Shown: piece by piece, positions 43,543 to 53,000 of the stretch
Numbering within the stretch: position 1 is the stretch's first letter
Layout: each line of letters begins with the position of its first letter
DNA from: CAVZMO01 sp963776195
GTDB lineage: Bacteria; Nitrospirota; Thermodesulfovibrionia; Thermodesulfovibrionales; SM23-35
Reading direction: 5' to 3'
Assembly: GCA_963776195.1 (NCBI GenBank)
Contig: CAVZMO010000017.1
Span: 43,466-107,465 of the forward strand
Length of the DNA stretch: 64,000 nucleotides
Translations under genes and position numbers: made by a program
Notes under the pieces: model-generated
Database searches by the model: none
The model's input: the letters and a program-made list of their open reading frames with translations, nothing else
What the model was told of the DNA's origin: nothing

Positions 43543-43722
43543 TTATAAAGAAGAATATACGAGGCTCTGATCGCGCCCCTTTTCCTTAGCCTTAAAGAGG
43601 GCGTTATCGGCAATGTGTATAAGATCATCATAATTCTTGATCTTTGTATAGGAAGTACATGCTATCCCTGAACTAACGGTAATCTGGTGAGCCGGCTTGA
43701 TCGGCTTAAAATTCTCACGTAA
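43543..43722 (-). pseudogene. C-terminal remnant of a GGDEF (diguanylate cyclase) domain
   Basis: A 59-codon frame bounded upstream by a stop. LRENFKPIKPAHQITVSSGI, YDDLIHIADNALFKAKEKGR and a short end SLVYSSL match the last third of a GGDEF domain (VTVSIGIA and ADxALYxAKxxGR). The GGDEF active site itself is absent. It begins 12 bases after the polX stop, so a larger gene was deleted at this junction. Confidence 0.8.
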
Positions 43723-43734
43723 TTATGGTACCAG

Positions 43735-45447
43735 TTACCTCTTCAGTGCTTTTGCCAATGTATTGTAATCCATGGTATTTAAAACGTCGCTCTTCTCGAG
43801 CCAGCCCCTTCTCGCGATAGACACCCCATACGTCATGTACTTGAACTGGCTGATCACATGGGTATCCGTGCTGATCACCATCTTTGTTCCCATCTCCTTT
43901 GCCATTTTTGCATGCATATCATTCAAGTCCAGTCTGAGAGGATATGCATTTATCTCTATTGCCGTCCCGGTTTCCTTTGCCACCTTAAGGACCTCTTGCA
44001 TATCAAGATCATAAGGGTCTCTCTCTCCGAGTAGTCTGCCCGAAGGATGAGCGATTATCGAGACATAGGAGTTTCTCATGGCAGATACCATCCTCCTTGT
44101 GATCTGCTCCCTGGTCTGTCTAAAACCCGAGTGTATCGACGCTACGACGATATCTAACTGCTTGAGGATCTCATCCGAAAAATCCAGATGCCCGTCACTC
44201 CTGATATCCACTTCGACACCGGCGAGCAGCCTGAAACCCCTTAGTCTTTTATTTATAGCTTCTATCTCCCTTTTTTCCTCTATGATCCTTTCTTCGCTGA
44301 GCCCCCTTGCGATCCCGAGACCCTTTGAATGGTCTGTTATTGCCATATATGCATAACCAATTTTCCGCGCCTCTTCAATGAGCTCATGGAAGTCATGACT
44401 TCCGTCACTCCTTCTGGTATGGACATGGAGATCGCCTTTTATGTCATCGAGAGTAACAAGATCTGGCAGTCTCCCCTCGATAGCGGCCTCTATTTCTCCT
44501 GTATCCTCTCTTAGCTCGGGAGGTATAAAGGGAAGTCCGAGAATCCTGTATACGTCCTCCTCTTTTTCCCCGCCCATTTTCTTATCATCCTTTTCCCTGA
44601 ATATCCCGTATTCGTTTATCTTCAGCCCCGCCTTTACGGCCATCTCCCTCAATCGTATGTTGTGGCCCTTGCTGCCCGTAAAATACGCCAGAGCAGCGCC
44701 AAAACTTTCTTCTTCAACAACGCGGAGATCAACCTGAAGCCCTTCATGGATAATAACGCTCGATTTTGTCGGGCCCTGCATGAGGACATCCTTGACATGG
44801 GGAAGGTGAACAAACGCGCTCATGACCGCCCTTGAATCCCCTGCGGTAGCGAGTATGTCTATATCCTTAATGGTGTCTTTCCATCGCCTTATGCTTCCTG
44901 CGATACTGATTTTGTTAACCGGTGCCCGCTTTTTGAGATGTTCAACCATGTCATCAGCAATGGGCAGTACCTTCCCCAATGGTTGCCTTTCCATTCCCCG
45001 CTTCAGCATCTCGACCCCTTTGAGGATATTCTCTTCCGTCTTTTCTTTTATTCCGGGAAGACCGATCAGCTTGTGCTCCCTCGCCAGCCGTTCAAGATCA
45101 TCCAAATTCTTTACCTTCAGTTTATCGGAAAGGAGTTTTGCGGTCTTGGGACCGAGGCTCGGGACCGAAAGGAGTACGCCGAGGCCCTCGGGCACCTCCC
45201 TCTTCAGGTCTTCATAAGACCGGAGTTTCCCTGTCTTGACGTATTCCTCAACCTTCGCCGCTAAGTCTTGTCCGATCCCCGGGATTTGCAGGAGTTTTTC
45301 TTTGGGAGTTTCAGCAACGTTCTCTGCAAAACTTTCCAGATTCAGTGCAGCCCGTCTATATGCCCTGATCCTGAAGGGGTTCTCACCCTTTATCTCAAGG
45401 AGGTCGGCGATGTCGTTAAATATCTTCGCAATCTCCTGGTTCTTCAT
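43735..45447 (-). CDS. polX: Family X DNA polymerase with C-terminal PHP domain (PolX)
   Basis: A 570-residue repair polymerase. The N-terminal helix-hairpin-helix part has LLQIPGIGQDLAAKVEEYV and LSVPSLGPKTAKLLSDKL. The polymerase has ISIAGSIRRWKDTIKDIDIL with two catalytic Asp, and the third in LQVDLRVVEEESFGAAL. The PHP domain (about 340-570) has DLHVHTRRSDGSHDF, AITDHSKGLGIARGLSEERI, LLAGVEVDIRSDGHLDFSDE and VISTDTHVISQF. Bacterial PolX acts in base-excision repair with 3'-5' exonuclease activity in the PHP part. Confidence 0.96.
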   Translation of the reverse strand: MKNQEIAKIFNDIADLLEIKGENPFRIRAYRRAALNLESFAENVAETPKEKLLQIPGIGQDLAAKVEEYVKTGKLRSYEDLKREVPEGLGVLLSVPSLGPKTAKLLSDKLKVKNLDDLERLAREHKLIGLPGIKEKTEENILKGVEMLKRGMERQPLGKVLPIADDMVEHLKKRAPVNKISIAGSIRRWKDTIKDIDILATAGDSRAVMSAFVHLPHVKDVLMQGPTKSSVIIHEGLQVDLRVVEEESFGAALAYFTGSKGHNIRLREMAVKAGLKINEYGIFREKDDKKMGGEKEEDVYRILGLPFIPPELREDTGEIEAAIEGRLPDLVTLDDIKGDLHVHTRRSDGSHDFHELIEEARKIGYAYMAITDHSKGLGIARGLSEERIIEEKREIEAINKRLRGFRLLAGVEVDIRSDGHLDFSDEILKQLDIVVASIHSGFRQTREQITRRMVSAMRNSYVSIIAHPSGRLLGERDPYDLDMQEVLKVAKETGTAIEINAYPLRLDLNDMHAKMAKEMGTKMVISTDTHVISQFKYMTYGVSIARRGWLEKSDVLNTMDYNTLAKALKR

Positions 45448-45572
45448 AGAACGAGTATAGCAAAAAGATCGGTAATCACAAACTTGACGGAAGTTAACAT
45501 CTTGATAAACATGAGGCTTTCTTATAGGCTTTAGTGAAGAGAGTTGTGTTGAAAAGGAGAAGAGATCTTTAC

Positions 45573-45706
45573 ATGAAAAATTCGTTCGATGACCGGCATA
45601 TACATATATGCAGAAAAATCTTTACCAATCACAGCGTTCGGTCGTAGGAGGATACAAGGTGGCTCAAAGAAAAAGGTTATTGAATTCGGATTGGTGGAAT
45701 GAATAA
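45573..45706 (+). other. Two tandem upstream mini-ORFs in the rimI leader
   Basis: The first mini-ORF (45573-45647, 24 codons) follows GGAGAAGAG. Its TAG stop overlaps the AGGAGG ribosome site (45646-45651) of a second one (45659-45706, GTG start). The second encodes a 15-residue peptide, MAQRKRLLNSDWWNE, ending eight bases inside rimI. The spacing and the terminal overlap suggest translational coupling to rimI; the Trp-Trp pair is at the end. They could also be chance frames, but the ribosome site is strong and rimI itself has only GGTGG. Confidence 0.4.
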
Positions 45707-46142
45707 GCTGATCATCCGTGATATGCAAGAAGATGATATCCCTCCCGTATTGGAAATTGAACGGATTTCGTTCAGTACCCCCTGCACCGAACATTTTTTC
45801 CTCAATGAGATTTACAAAAAAAATGCATTCTCGCAAGTTGCCGTATTTGAGGAAAACGTTATCGGATACGTCTGTGCAAATTATCTGCTTCATGAATCTC
45901 ATATCCTCAACCTTGCAGTGCAGCTGGATTTCAGGAGACAGGGTGTAGCAACCATACTGATGAATGAAGCAATAAGGGAATTGAAAAAAAAGGGATGTGC
46001 TTTTATGTATCTTGAAGTAAGGGTTTCAAATACCGGTGCACAAAAATTCTATGAACTTTTCGGGTTTAAGGTCGAAAGCATCAGGAAAAAATACTACGGC
46101 AATCCGGATGAGAATGCGCTGCTGATGATCGGACGGCTCTGA
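45699..46142 (+). CDS. rimI: Ribosomal protein S18-alanine N-acetyltransferase (RimI-type GNAT)
   Basis: A 147-residue GNAT enzyme. IRDMQEDDIPPVLEIERISF at the N-terminus, ILNLAVQLDFRRQGVATILM (acetyl-CoA loop Q/RxxGxA) and YLEVRVSNTGAQKFYELFGF followed by the RimI-like Tyr near RKKYYGNPDENALLM. Substrate specificity is inferred from overall similarity to RimI; no tsaB or tsaD neighbour is present. An upstream mini-ORF overlaps its start. Confidence 0.8.
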   Translation: MNKLIIRDMQEDDIPPVLEIERISFSTPCTEHFFLNEIYKKNAFSQVAVFEENVIGYVCANYLLHESHILNLAVQLDFRRQGVATILMNEAIRELKKKGCAFMYLEVRVSNTGAQKFYELFGFKVESIRKKYYGNPDENALLMIGRL

Positions 46143-46293
46143 TACTTTCTGAAAAATCGAATATAATCCTTCAGACAATCTCAGATACACTATTGATTGC
46201 AGTGGCTTGTTCTCAAGATAATTAGGAAAAAACAGACGTAGAAACAGACGGACCCTAAAACAGAGATAGAAAATTGAGGTAAGAAAAGAAAGA

Positions 46294-46360
46294 CCTTGTC
46301 GGCCGCACAAAAAGCGGGTATAAAGGAAAAGACACGACTCAAATCTTTTAACCGACAAGG
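46294..46360 (+). promoter_or_regulatory. Inverted repeat in the leader of the IS1380 transposase gene
   Basis: CCTTGTCGG (46294-46302) and CCGACAAGG (46352-46360) are a perfect 9-bp pair 49 bases apart, ending just before the ribosome site of the transposase. It could fold in the mRNA and limit transposase translation, or mark a subterminal site of the element. Confidence 0.4.
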
Positions 46361-46367
46361 TGAGAAC

Positions 46368-47624
46368 ATGATACGACAAACGGTGTTTGGATTCAAGATT
46401 GAGAGGACTGAAGAAGGACTGACAGCTCATGGTGGCTTGGCGCTGCTGGCGGAATACAACCACGGGATAGGGTTGAGAGACCTGGCGGACCGGTATATAC
46501 CTGGGCCTGGGAGCAACCGTGGCTTTAAGCCTTCGGCATTTGTAGACACTCTGGTTTTAATGTTACAAGGTGGCGGCAGGAGCCTTGAGGATATTCGGGA
46601 GTTGCAATACGAAAAAGGATTAATGAAGCTGATCGATATTGATAAGATTCCTGATCCTGACAGCGTGGGGGACTGGTTTCGAAGGATGGGTAATGTACAG
46701 ACAGGGCAGATGGGATTGAAGGGATTGGGAAAAGTAAGAGATAAGCTGAATCAAAGGATACTGAATAGGGACAAGACAGAGGCATACACATTAGACGCAG
46801 ATGCGACAGGGATAACAGCGGAGAAAGCTGATGCTTTTTATAGCTATACGGGTGACAAAGGCTACATGCCGATGCTGGGGTTTCTCTACGAGCTGAAACT
46901 GTGCATATACGATGAATTCAGAGAGGGCAATACCGCGCCTGCCTTCGGGCAGAAGAGTTTTTACAGAGAATGCAAAGCCCGGATGCCGAAAGGTAAGAGG
47001 ATAGGATACTATCGGGCGGACAGCGCCTCATATCAGGCGGATTTGATAAACGAATTAGAGACAGATGGAGTGAAATGGGCGATCACTGCGGATTTAGACC
47101 GTTCGGTAAAGGCATTAATCACGGGAATTCCGGATGGACACTGGAGAGAGCCCGTAAAGGACTGCGGTTATGAGATAGCAGAAGCGGTGCATACGATGAA
47201 TCAAACAAAAAAAGCATTTCGTCTTGTAATCAAGAGAGAGTTGCGCAGGCAGGAGAACTTATTTGAAACGGGTAAATATTTTCATCATGCAGTAGCAACG
47301 AACTGGGATGAACAGCAAAAGGATACCGGCGAGGTGCTTCAGTGGCATAATCAGAGGGGAGAAGCGGAGAACTTCAATAAGGAACTGAAGATCGGATTTG
47401 GGATGGAGCGCATGCCCTGTGGCCAAACGGAAGCCAATGCAGTATTTTTCCGGATAGGAGTAATAGCGTACAATCTCTTTGTAGGATTCAAGCGGCTGTC
47501 ATGTCCTGAGTCATGGATAAAACATACAATAGCGACATTTCGCTGGAAGATGATTCAAGTGGCAGGCAGGATCGTAAAGCACTCCGGAAATATTTTCTTA
47601 AAGCTGACGGGAAAAATCAAATGA
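46368..47624 (+). mobile_element. IS1380-family transposase
   Basis: About 418 residues, essentially full length. MIRQTVFGFKIERTEEGLTA, NRGFKPSAFVDTLVLMLQGG, YTLDADATGITAEKADAFYS (first catalytic Asp), YYRADSASYQADLINELE and QWHNQRGEAENFNKELKIGF (final Glu region of the DDE fold) are typical of IS1380. The ATG at 46368 after GGTGAG is chosen; the frame opens at 46296. I could not find convincing terminal inverted repeats; the right end is covered by REP-like sequence, so the element may no longer be intact. Confidence 0.88.
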
Positions 47625-47634
47625 AAAATCAAAT

Positions 47635-47672
47635 GGTGTCAGCCCTTGAAATCAAATGGTGTCAGCCCTTGA
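47635..47672. repeat. Two direct copies of a REP-type 15-mer (GGTGTCAGCCCTTGA)
   Basis: GGTGTCAGCCCTTGA occurs at 47635-47649 and 47658-47672, both preceded by AAATCAAAT. An inverted copy with one change (TCAAGGGCTGGCACC) lies at 48672-48686, across the transposase gene, and a related copy at 54199-54213. These are the REP sequences flanking the REP-associated transposase. Confidence 0.8.
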
Positions 47673-48633
47673 AACATGAATTAATCTTCTCGATAAGTCT
47701 CGCCAACTTTCTGTCATCGGCCATCGCTCTTTTCAATCTCTCCGATGCCTTACTCACTGCACTGAAGTGTATCCCGCCGAATCTCTTTCCTATCTCCTCA
47801 TTGCTCAGCCCCGAGTATCTCTGTACAAAATAGATTGCCGCTTTTCTAGCCGTATTGTCCTTCCGGCCCTTCTCCCTGAGACGCTCCTCGTCCGTTCCGA
47901 ATGCCTTGGCAACTTCCTTTATCACATCGCCCGGATTCGGCAGCGTCATGAATCTCTTACGCTCCACTATATCACTGCTCAACTCTTTCCCTTTGAGCGT
48001 CCTCTTTATCTTTTCCACAAAGTCTTCTCCGCCAAGGACGGCCTGCCCTTGAACCGCCTTTAACGGTGTTCCTTCTATTCCCTCCTTTAATCCCTCTTCC
48101 ACATATGCCCTGTATTTCTCCCTTGCTCTCTTGACGTTGCTTCCAAACTTTGATAGTACCCACGCGTATTCCACCCATTTGACTTCTTTTCCTTCAGCAA
48201 TATAGCCCGCATAACTGCTCCATTTGTATTCCTCCGGCCTCTTCACCATAGACACCCTCACCGGGTTCAGATGCACATATCGACTCAACTCTACAAGATA
48301 ATTGTCTTTATCGACAAGTATTCCCTTATACCTGCCTTGAAAGAGATGCCCTGATCTTCCGTATTTTCGATTAAAATATCCTGTATACCCTCCGTTTATT
48401 CCATGCATGACCTTCAATAAATTCCCCTTCGGCGTCTCAAGGATAAGATGGTAATGGTTATCCATAAGTACATAACTGTGTATCAGAATTCCGTAACGGT
48501 CATGGTAATCTTCGAGAATCGCCAGAAATTTTAGCCTGTCCCCTTCATCAAGGTATATCTTCTTTCGCTCATTCCCCCTGCTCGTTATATGATAAAGAGC
48601 GCCGGGATATTCTATCCTCAGTGGCCTTCCCAT
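47662..48633 (-). mobile_element. REP-associated tyrosine transposase (RAYT, Y1 HUH) with DnaA-like C-terminal domain
   Basis: A 323-residue protein. MGRPLRIEYPGALYHITSRG is the classic start. The HUH motif is in SYVLMDNHYHLILETP and the catalytic Tyr in HLFQGRYKGILVDKDNY, then LSRYVHLNPVRVSMVKRPEE. The C-terminus has a DnaA domain IV-like helix-turn-helix (YFVQRYSGLSNEEIGKRFGG, HFSAVSKASERLKRAMADD). Its last residues FKG and stop codon are encoded by the flanking REP repeat itself. It would mobilise REP sequences by single-strand cleavage. Confidence 0.93.
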
Positions 48634-48671
48634 GGAGAAAACATACCAGAACCAAATTCATTTGTCAACTG

Positions 48672-48686
48672 TCAAGGGCTGGCACC
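48672..48686. repeat. Inverted REP copy at the 5' side of the RAYT gene
   Basis: TCAAGGGCTGGCACC pairs with GGTGTCAGCCCTTGA on the other side of the gene with one mismatch. The IS110 remnant begins immediately after it, so this is the insertion junction of the RAYT unit. Confidence 0.75.
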
Positions 48687-49343
48687 TTATCTTTATCTGA
48701 ATATGATGAATTTTGTCGGAACGTTGCTCCCGGCAAGCTTAATATGTCCCAGCAGAAGCGGCTCCAAGCGATCTGGCAGACGGCCCCTGAGTCCATAGGA
48801 TGTTGCGTCGGAGATGCAGCGCCGTTTGAGGCCCGGGTGATGGTTTCGGGGCTTCGTCAGGTCAGAGAGACTATCAAGGTGGTGGAAGAAAAGATAGAAT
48901 ACCTGTGCATACAGTTTCCGGAATATTCTTGTCTATTGAGCATCCCCGGATTCGGGCCTGATGTCTCCTCAAAGGTTCTGGGTGCGATAGGTTATCCTTT
49001 TCGCTTTGCAAGCGGCAAGCAGGTACTGAAGATGGCTGGGTTCGATCTTTGCGCACACCGCAGCGGCAAAACGTTAAACAGCGCAACGCCGGTCATCTCC
49101 AAGCAAGGGAAAGCCGATCTTCGCTACGCTTTATATCAGGCGGCCCTCATCGCCTCCCTCAGCAATAAAGCTTTCATGACGTATTACACCAACAAGCTCA
49201 GAGGTCGGCAGCGGGAAAAGGGAATCGGCACAAAGATGCGCGTGAAGCTGGCTGCGAAGCTTCTGGTTGTCGCATGGACCTTGATGAAGAAGAAGGAGCC
49301 ATTCGACCCAAAATATCTAAATCAGGGGGATACCCAGATATAG
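48687..49343 (+). mobile_element. IS110/IS1111-type transposase, C-terminal fragment
   Basis: The frame carries the transposase-20 (IS116/IS110/IS902) domain: YSCLLSIPGFGPDVSSKVLG, the helix-hairpin-helix, then FRFASGKQVLKMAGFDLCAH, SGKTLNSATPVISKQGKADL with the candidate catalytic Ser, and YALYQAALIASLSNKAFMTYY. The N-terminal DEDD (RuvC-like) domain is missing, cut off where the RAYT/REP unit begins. About 219 of some 400 residues remain, so it is inactive alone. Confidence 0.88.
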
Positions 49344-49640
49344 GCCAGACCGAAAGAGCTTAATTGCGGGCTTTCTGCAAAGCCGTTTCCGAGCTGGAAG
49401 CCCTAAAAAACTGATTTCGACGCGGAGAGCCCGAGCAAACAACGTTGAGGCGAATGACCTCGTGAGGGACAATACAGGGCCTCTCACTGAACTTGGGAAT
49501 CTGGATAAAGGATGATGGGCGGTCCCGCTCAATGCGGGACACGCCGGATAAACGTAACGATCAGAGATCAGGTTCGATTGGAGTGAGAGAGAACGTCGAA
49601 GAAAGATATCTTCGTCCGCATGGACGCATAGGAGGAGACT
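49344..49640 (+). ncRNA. Long 3' non-coding tail of the IS110-type element (candidate guide RNA region)
   Basis: About 300 bases after the transposase stop contain no gene but several foldable segments. The clearest is a 7-bp perfect stem, GTCCCGC (49522-49528) / GCGGGAC (49534-49540), with loop TCAAT. IS1111-group elements carry their seekRNA/bridge RNA downstream of the transposase, and this tail has the right position and length. The sequence ends near AGGAGGAGAC and a T-run at 49640. Function is inferred from position only. Confidence 0.45.
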
Positions 49641-49750
49641 TTTTTCCATAAAGGCTGAAAAATAATCTTATTGATAATTAAGAGAATCCTCAAAATGATT
49701 TTATATCTTGACAGGAGGCATTATAGGATGTCCCCATAGGTCTCCCTTTA

Positions 49751-50089
49751 TTATCGAACATACAATAAGAAACTAACCCCTAACAGGCCTAAGCCTCCTA
49801 AAATAATGCCCAAAATGCCGCAGATACTCCTACGGCCAACAACGCCTAGTGAAACTGAGACGATGAAAATTAGTAAGAAGAACCACAGCGAGTTCCACCA
49901 TTTTGCTTCTTTTGCAGAAAAACAAACCACAAACCACATTAAGCCGGCAATGGCGAATATCGCGCTAGCACTGCCGTATACCTTCTGTCCTTGCGAGGAA
50001 AGTACATTATCCACAATGAGTACCTTTGATTTGTTGCTCGGTTCTACCAGCTTCCGCTCGCGCCATGACTGCACGCACAGTTTTTCCAC
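49751..50089 (-). CDS. Small membrane protein overlapping the RHS gene (candidate immunity protein)
   Basis: A 112-residue protein with no family I recognise. Three or four hydrophobic helices: about 38-60 (SASAIFAIAGLMWFVVCFSA), 65-85 (SLWFFLLIFIVSVSLGVVG) and 90-110 (ILGIILGGLGLLGVSFLLYV). Its GTG start at 50089 lies 46 bases inside the end of the RHS toxin gene, in another frame, which makes translation coupled. In polymorphic toxin systems the gene directly after the toxin encodes immunity; a membrane location would suit protection against a phospholipase. An alternative start nearer the toxin stop is possible. Confidence 0.6.
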   Translation of the reverse strand: MEKLCVQSWRERKLVEPSNKSKVLIVDNVLSSQGQKVYGSASAIFAIAGLMWFVVCFSAKEAKWWNSLWFFLLIFIVSVSLGVVGRRSICGILGIILGGLGLLGVSFLLYVR

Positions 50090-53000
50090 CCTTTCAACAG
50101 CTCTTCATCACACGCCTTTGCACAGCTACCACCTATGTTTCCCGGAGACCATCTCCTTAACCAATCAATACCGCAGTCCTCATAACACTTATCATGCCTT
50201 TTACATGCAGCATCATAACAGTCTGTTGCCGGACCGGAACCGCCAGGCCCGCACCAGTTGCCATACCAGTTTAGTCCTTTAGGGTCTTTTCTGTTCACGG
50301 GGTTGTTGGCAGTGTATGCATATAAGTTCACATCTCCGCTTTTAAACCCAATCGGATCTTCGCTTATGAACCTTCCCACCTTTTCATCATAATACCTTGC
50401 CCTATAGTAGTACAGTCCACTCTCAGGATCGTATTCCCTGCTCGTATAAGTATAAGGCTGGATAAAGTTTGGGTCTAACATCGAAACAATATTCCCAAAA
50501 GAGTCGTATTCATATCTTTGCACAACATTGCCGGTAGAGTCGGTGATTGCAATAACAGATCCCAACGCATCAGTGTGATAAAAATAGGTCTGGCCGTTTC
50601 TTGTTAAAGAAATCGGATCATCGATTCCTTTCCCATACCCATAACGGGTCACAAGCTGATTGTTTCCGTCATACTCTGACAGGATATCCATTTCATCATA
50701 GAGATATTTTGTAACTGTTCCGTTTACATTCTTCTCTATCCTTCTTCCAAAGGGGTCATATTTGTATGAAGCTGTCACCGTTGAACAGTCGGGCTGAAAA
50801 CCGCTGATGCCGGTCAACCTGTTTTCAGAATCCCACGTGTATGTGGTTGTGCCGCAAGAATCTACTCGACTTGTTGTATTTCCATTGGCATCATAACTAA
50901 AAGTGTCCCCATTATAGTTAAGCAATCGATTGGAATTATTATAAAAGTAAGAATTGCCTAACCCATCGGTCAGTCTGTTTCCGACAGAATCGTAAGTGAA
51001 CTGCTCCGTCGGCGGTGCAGGATGGGTCGCTTGCAGAAGCCTATAAATTGTATCGTAGGCATAATTATGTGTGCCTGCGTCATTTGTCATGCTCGTCCTG
51101 TTGCCGGCGTTGTCATAAACGTAGCTGTTTGTTGACACGATTCCGTTTATGATGCTCAGGAGCCTACTCGCATTGTCATAAGTGTAGCTTGTTGTTATTC
51201 CGTTTGGAAGGGTGAGTCCTGTCCTTCTCCGGAGATTATCATATGTATAAGACGTTGTTTGATTCAGCGGGTCTCTTATTGCAGTTAAGAGATTTAATTG
51301 ATTATAGGCATACTGGGTTACCCCTCCGGCAGGGTCTGTCATAGACAACCTGCTTGAGTCTGCATCATAAGTGTAACCAATAGTTCTGCCGAGGCTGTCC
51401 GTTACCGTTGTTTTTCTCTTTAGAGGATCGTAGGTAAAGGTGTAAGAAATGTTTGGATTTGCCGCTGATGTCATATTGCCGATACTATCATAAGCAAAGG
51501 TGGTCTGCGTGCTTCCAGGATGGTTGATAGTTATCAGTCGGTTATACTCATTATAGGCATATGTTGTTGTCTGTCCTTTGGCATCCGTCTTGGTGAGCAA
51601 GTTGCTCTGCGAGTCATAAGTATAGCTCCCCTGGTCTCCAACAGCGTTTGTCTCTCTTATGAGCCTGTTGATGTTGTCATAAGTGTACTGTGTCGTATTG
51701 TTTCTTGCATCGGTGACTGCGGTCAGGTTTCCGGCAAGGTCATAGGCATATATCGTCACTTGGTTGAGGCTATCTTTACCCTGTGTGAGCCTTCCTCTCT
51801 GGTCATAGGTATAGGTGGTCTGATTTCCATTTGCATCTGTTGCCGAAAGGAGTTTGCCCCTGATGTCATAGGTATAGGTGGTTGTGTGTCCAAGAGGGTC
51901 GGTTGCGCTTGCAAGATTGCCGTATTCGTCGTAAGTGTATGTCGTAATATTATTCTGTGGATCAGTCATTGAGACCATGAGTCCCAGGCCATTATAGGTA
52001 AAGGTTGTGATATTTCCTGCCGCATCTGTTGTTGAAAGGAGATTCCCTTTCGCATCATATGTATTGGCCGTCACGTTTCCGCCTGGATCGATTATGATGA
52101 GAGGTTGTCCGAAGGAGTTGTAAGTATAGGTCGTCGTCCTCTGAATCGGTGTTCCATATGCCTCCGTCTTTGTGAGCATGTTGCCGTTAGAGTCATAGGT
52201 AAAGGTAGTTACATTGCCACTGGCATCCGTTGTTGAGGTGATATTCAGATAGTCATCGTAAGTGTAGGAGACATTCCCCTGCCCGCATTCTTTGCATCCT
52301 GGCCCTGAAATGCTCGTCGCACGGCTCTTGCCCCCAGACTTGTCGATATTGTATGTCGTAACCCGTCCAAGAGAATCCGTCACCGTTGAGTGTGCATCAT
52401 CAACAAAGGCGATCGAAAGAAGTTCATTGGTACCGTCAGCGGATGAGGTTATAGCCCGTCCTTTTGAATCATAGGTATGTTTTTCTATATAACTGCCGTT
52501 TTCGTTCTTTATTCCTGAAAGCCTCCAGCCTGTTCCAGGCGACCCTAACTTTATATACATATTCGTAGTTTTTCATACTACCGTCAGGGTAAGTCACCTT
52601 ACCGAGGAAGCCCGTACCAGACACATAAGTATAGGAAAATACCTTTCCATCGGGTAATGTTATCGAGGTTATCTTGTTAGAGGTATTGTTCGTAATGTTT
52701 ATTTCTCTGCCTGCTGGATCTGTTATCTTTGTGAGGGCGTTGTTTGTTCCACGGGCCAAGGTTATCCTATTTCCATTTCTGTCTACCATTGCAGTTAGAT
52801 AACCGGCCGCATTAAACTCTTCTTTTGTCCCGTCGAAGAATTCTCTTACAAAGGTATTATTGGGGTTTTTGATAAGCTTACTTCTTTCTCCTTTGGGAAG
52901 CGCAACATCGTAAATTTTATCTCTGTCGTTATCTATGTAATAGACTATTGAACCATCGGGGTTAATAGCCTTATACGTGTTACCTCCAAAACCGATGATT

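Noticed and set aside
46151..47622. GAAAAATC(G/A)AAT at both sides of the IS1380 transposase as a possible target duplication
   Set aside because: It is AT-rich, 12 bases with one mismatch, longer than IS1380 duplications I know, and the right copy overlaps the transposase stop.
51520..51972. 150-codon plus-strand frame inside rhs
   Set aside because: Shadow of the YD repeats; its repetitive Val/Ile/Cys composition reflects the repeat periodicity of the RHS gene.
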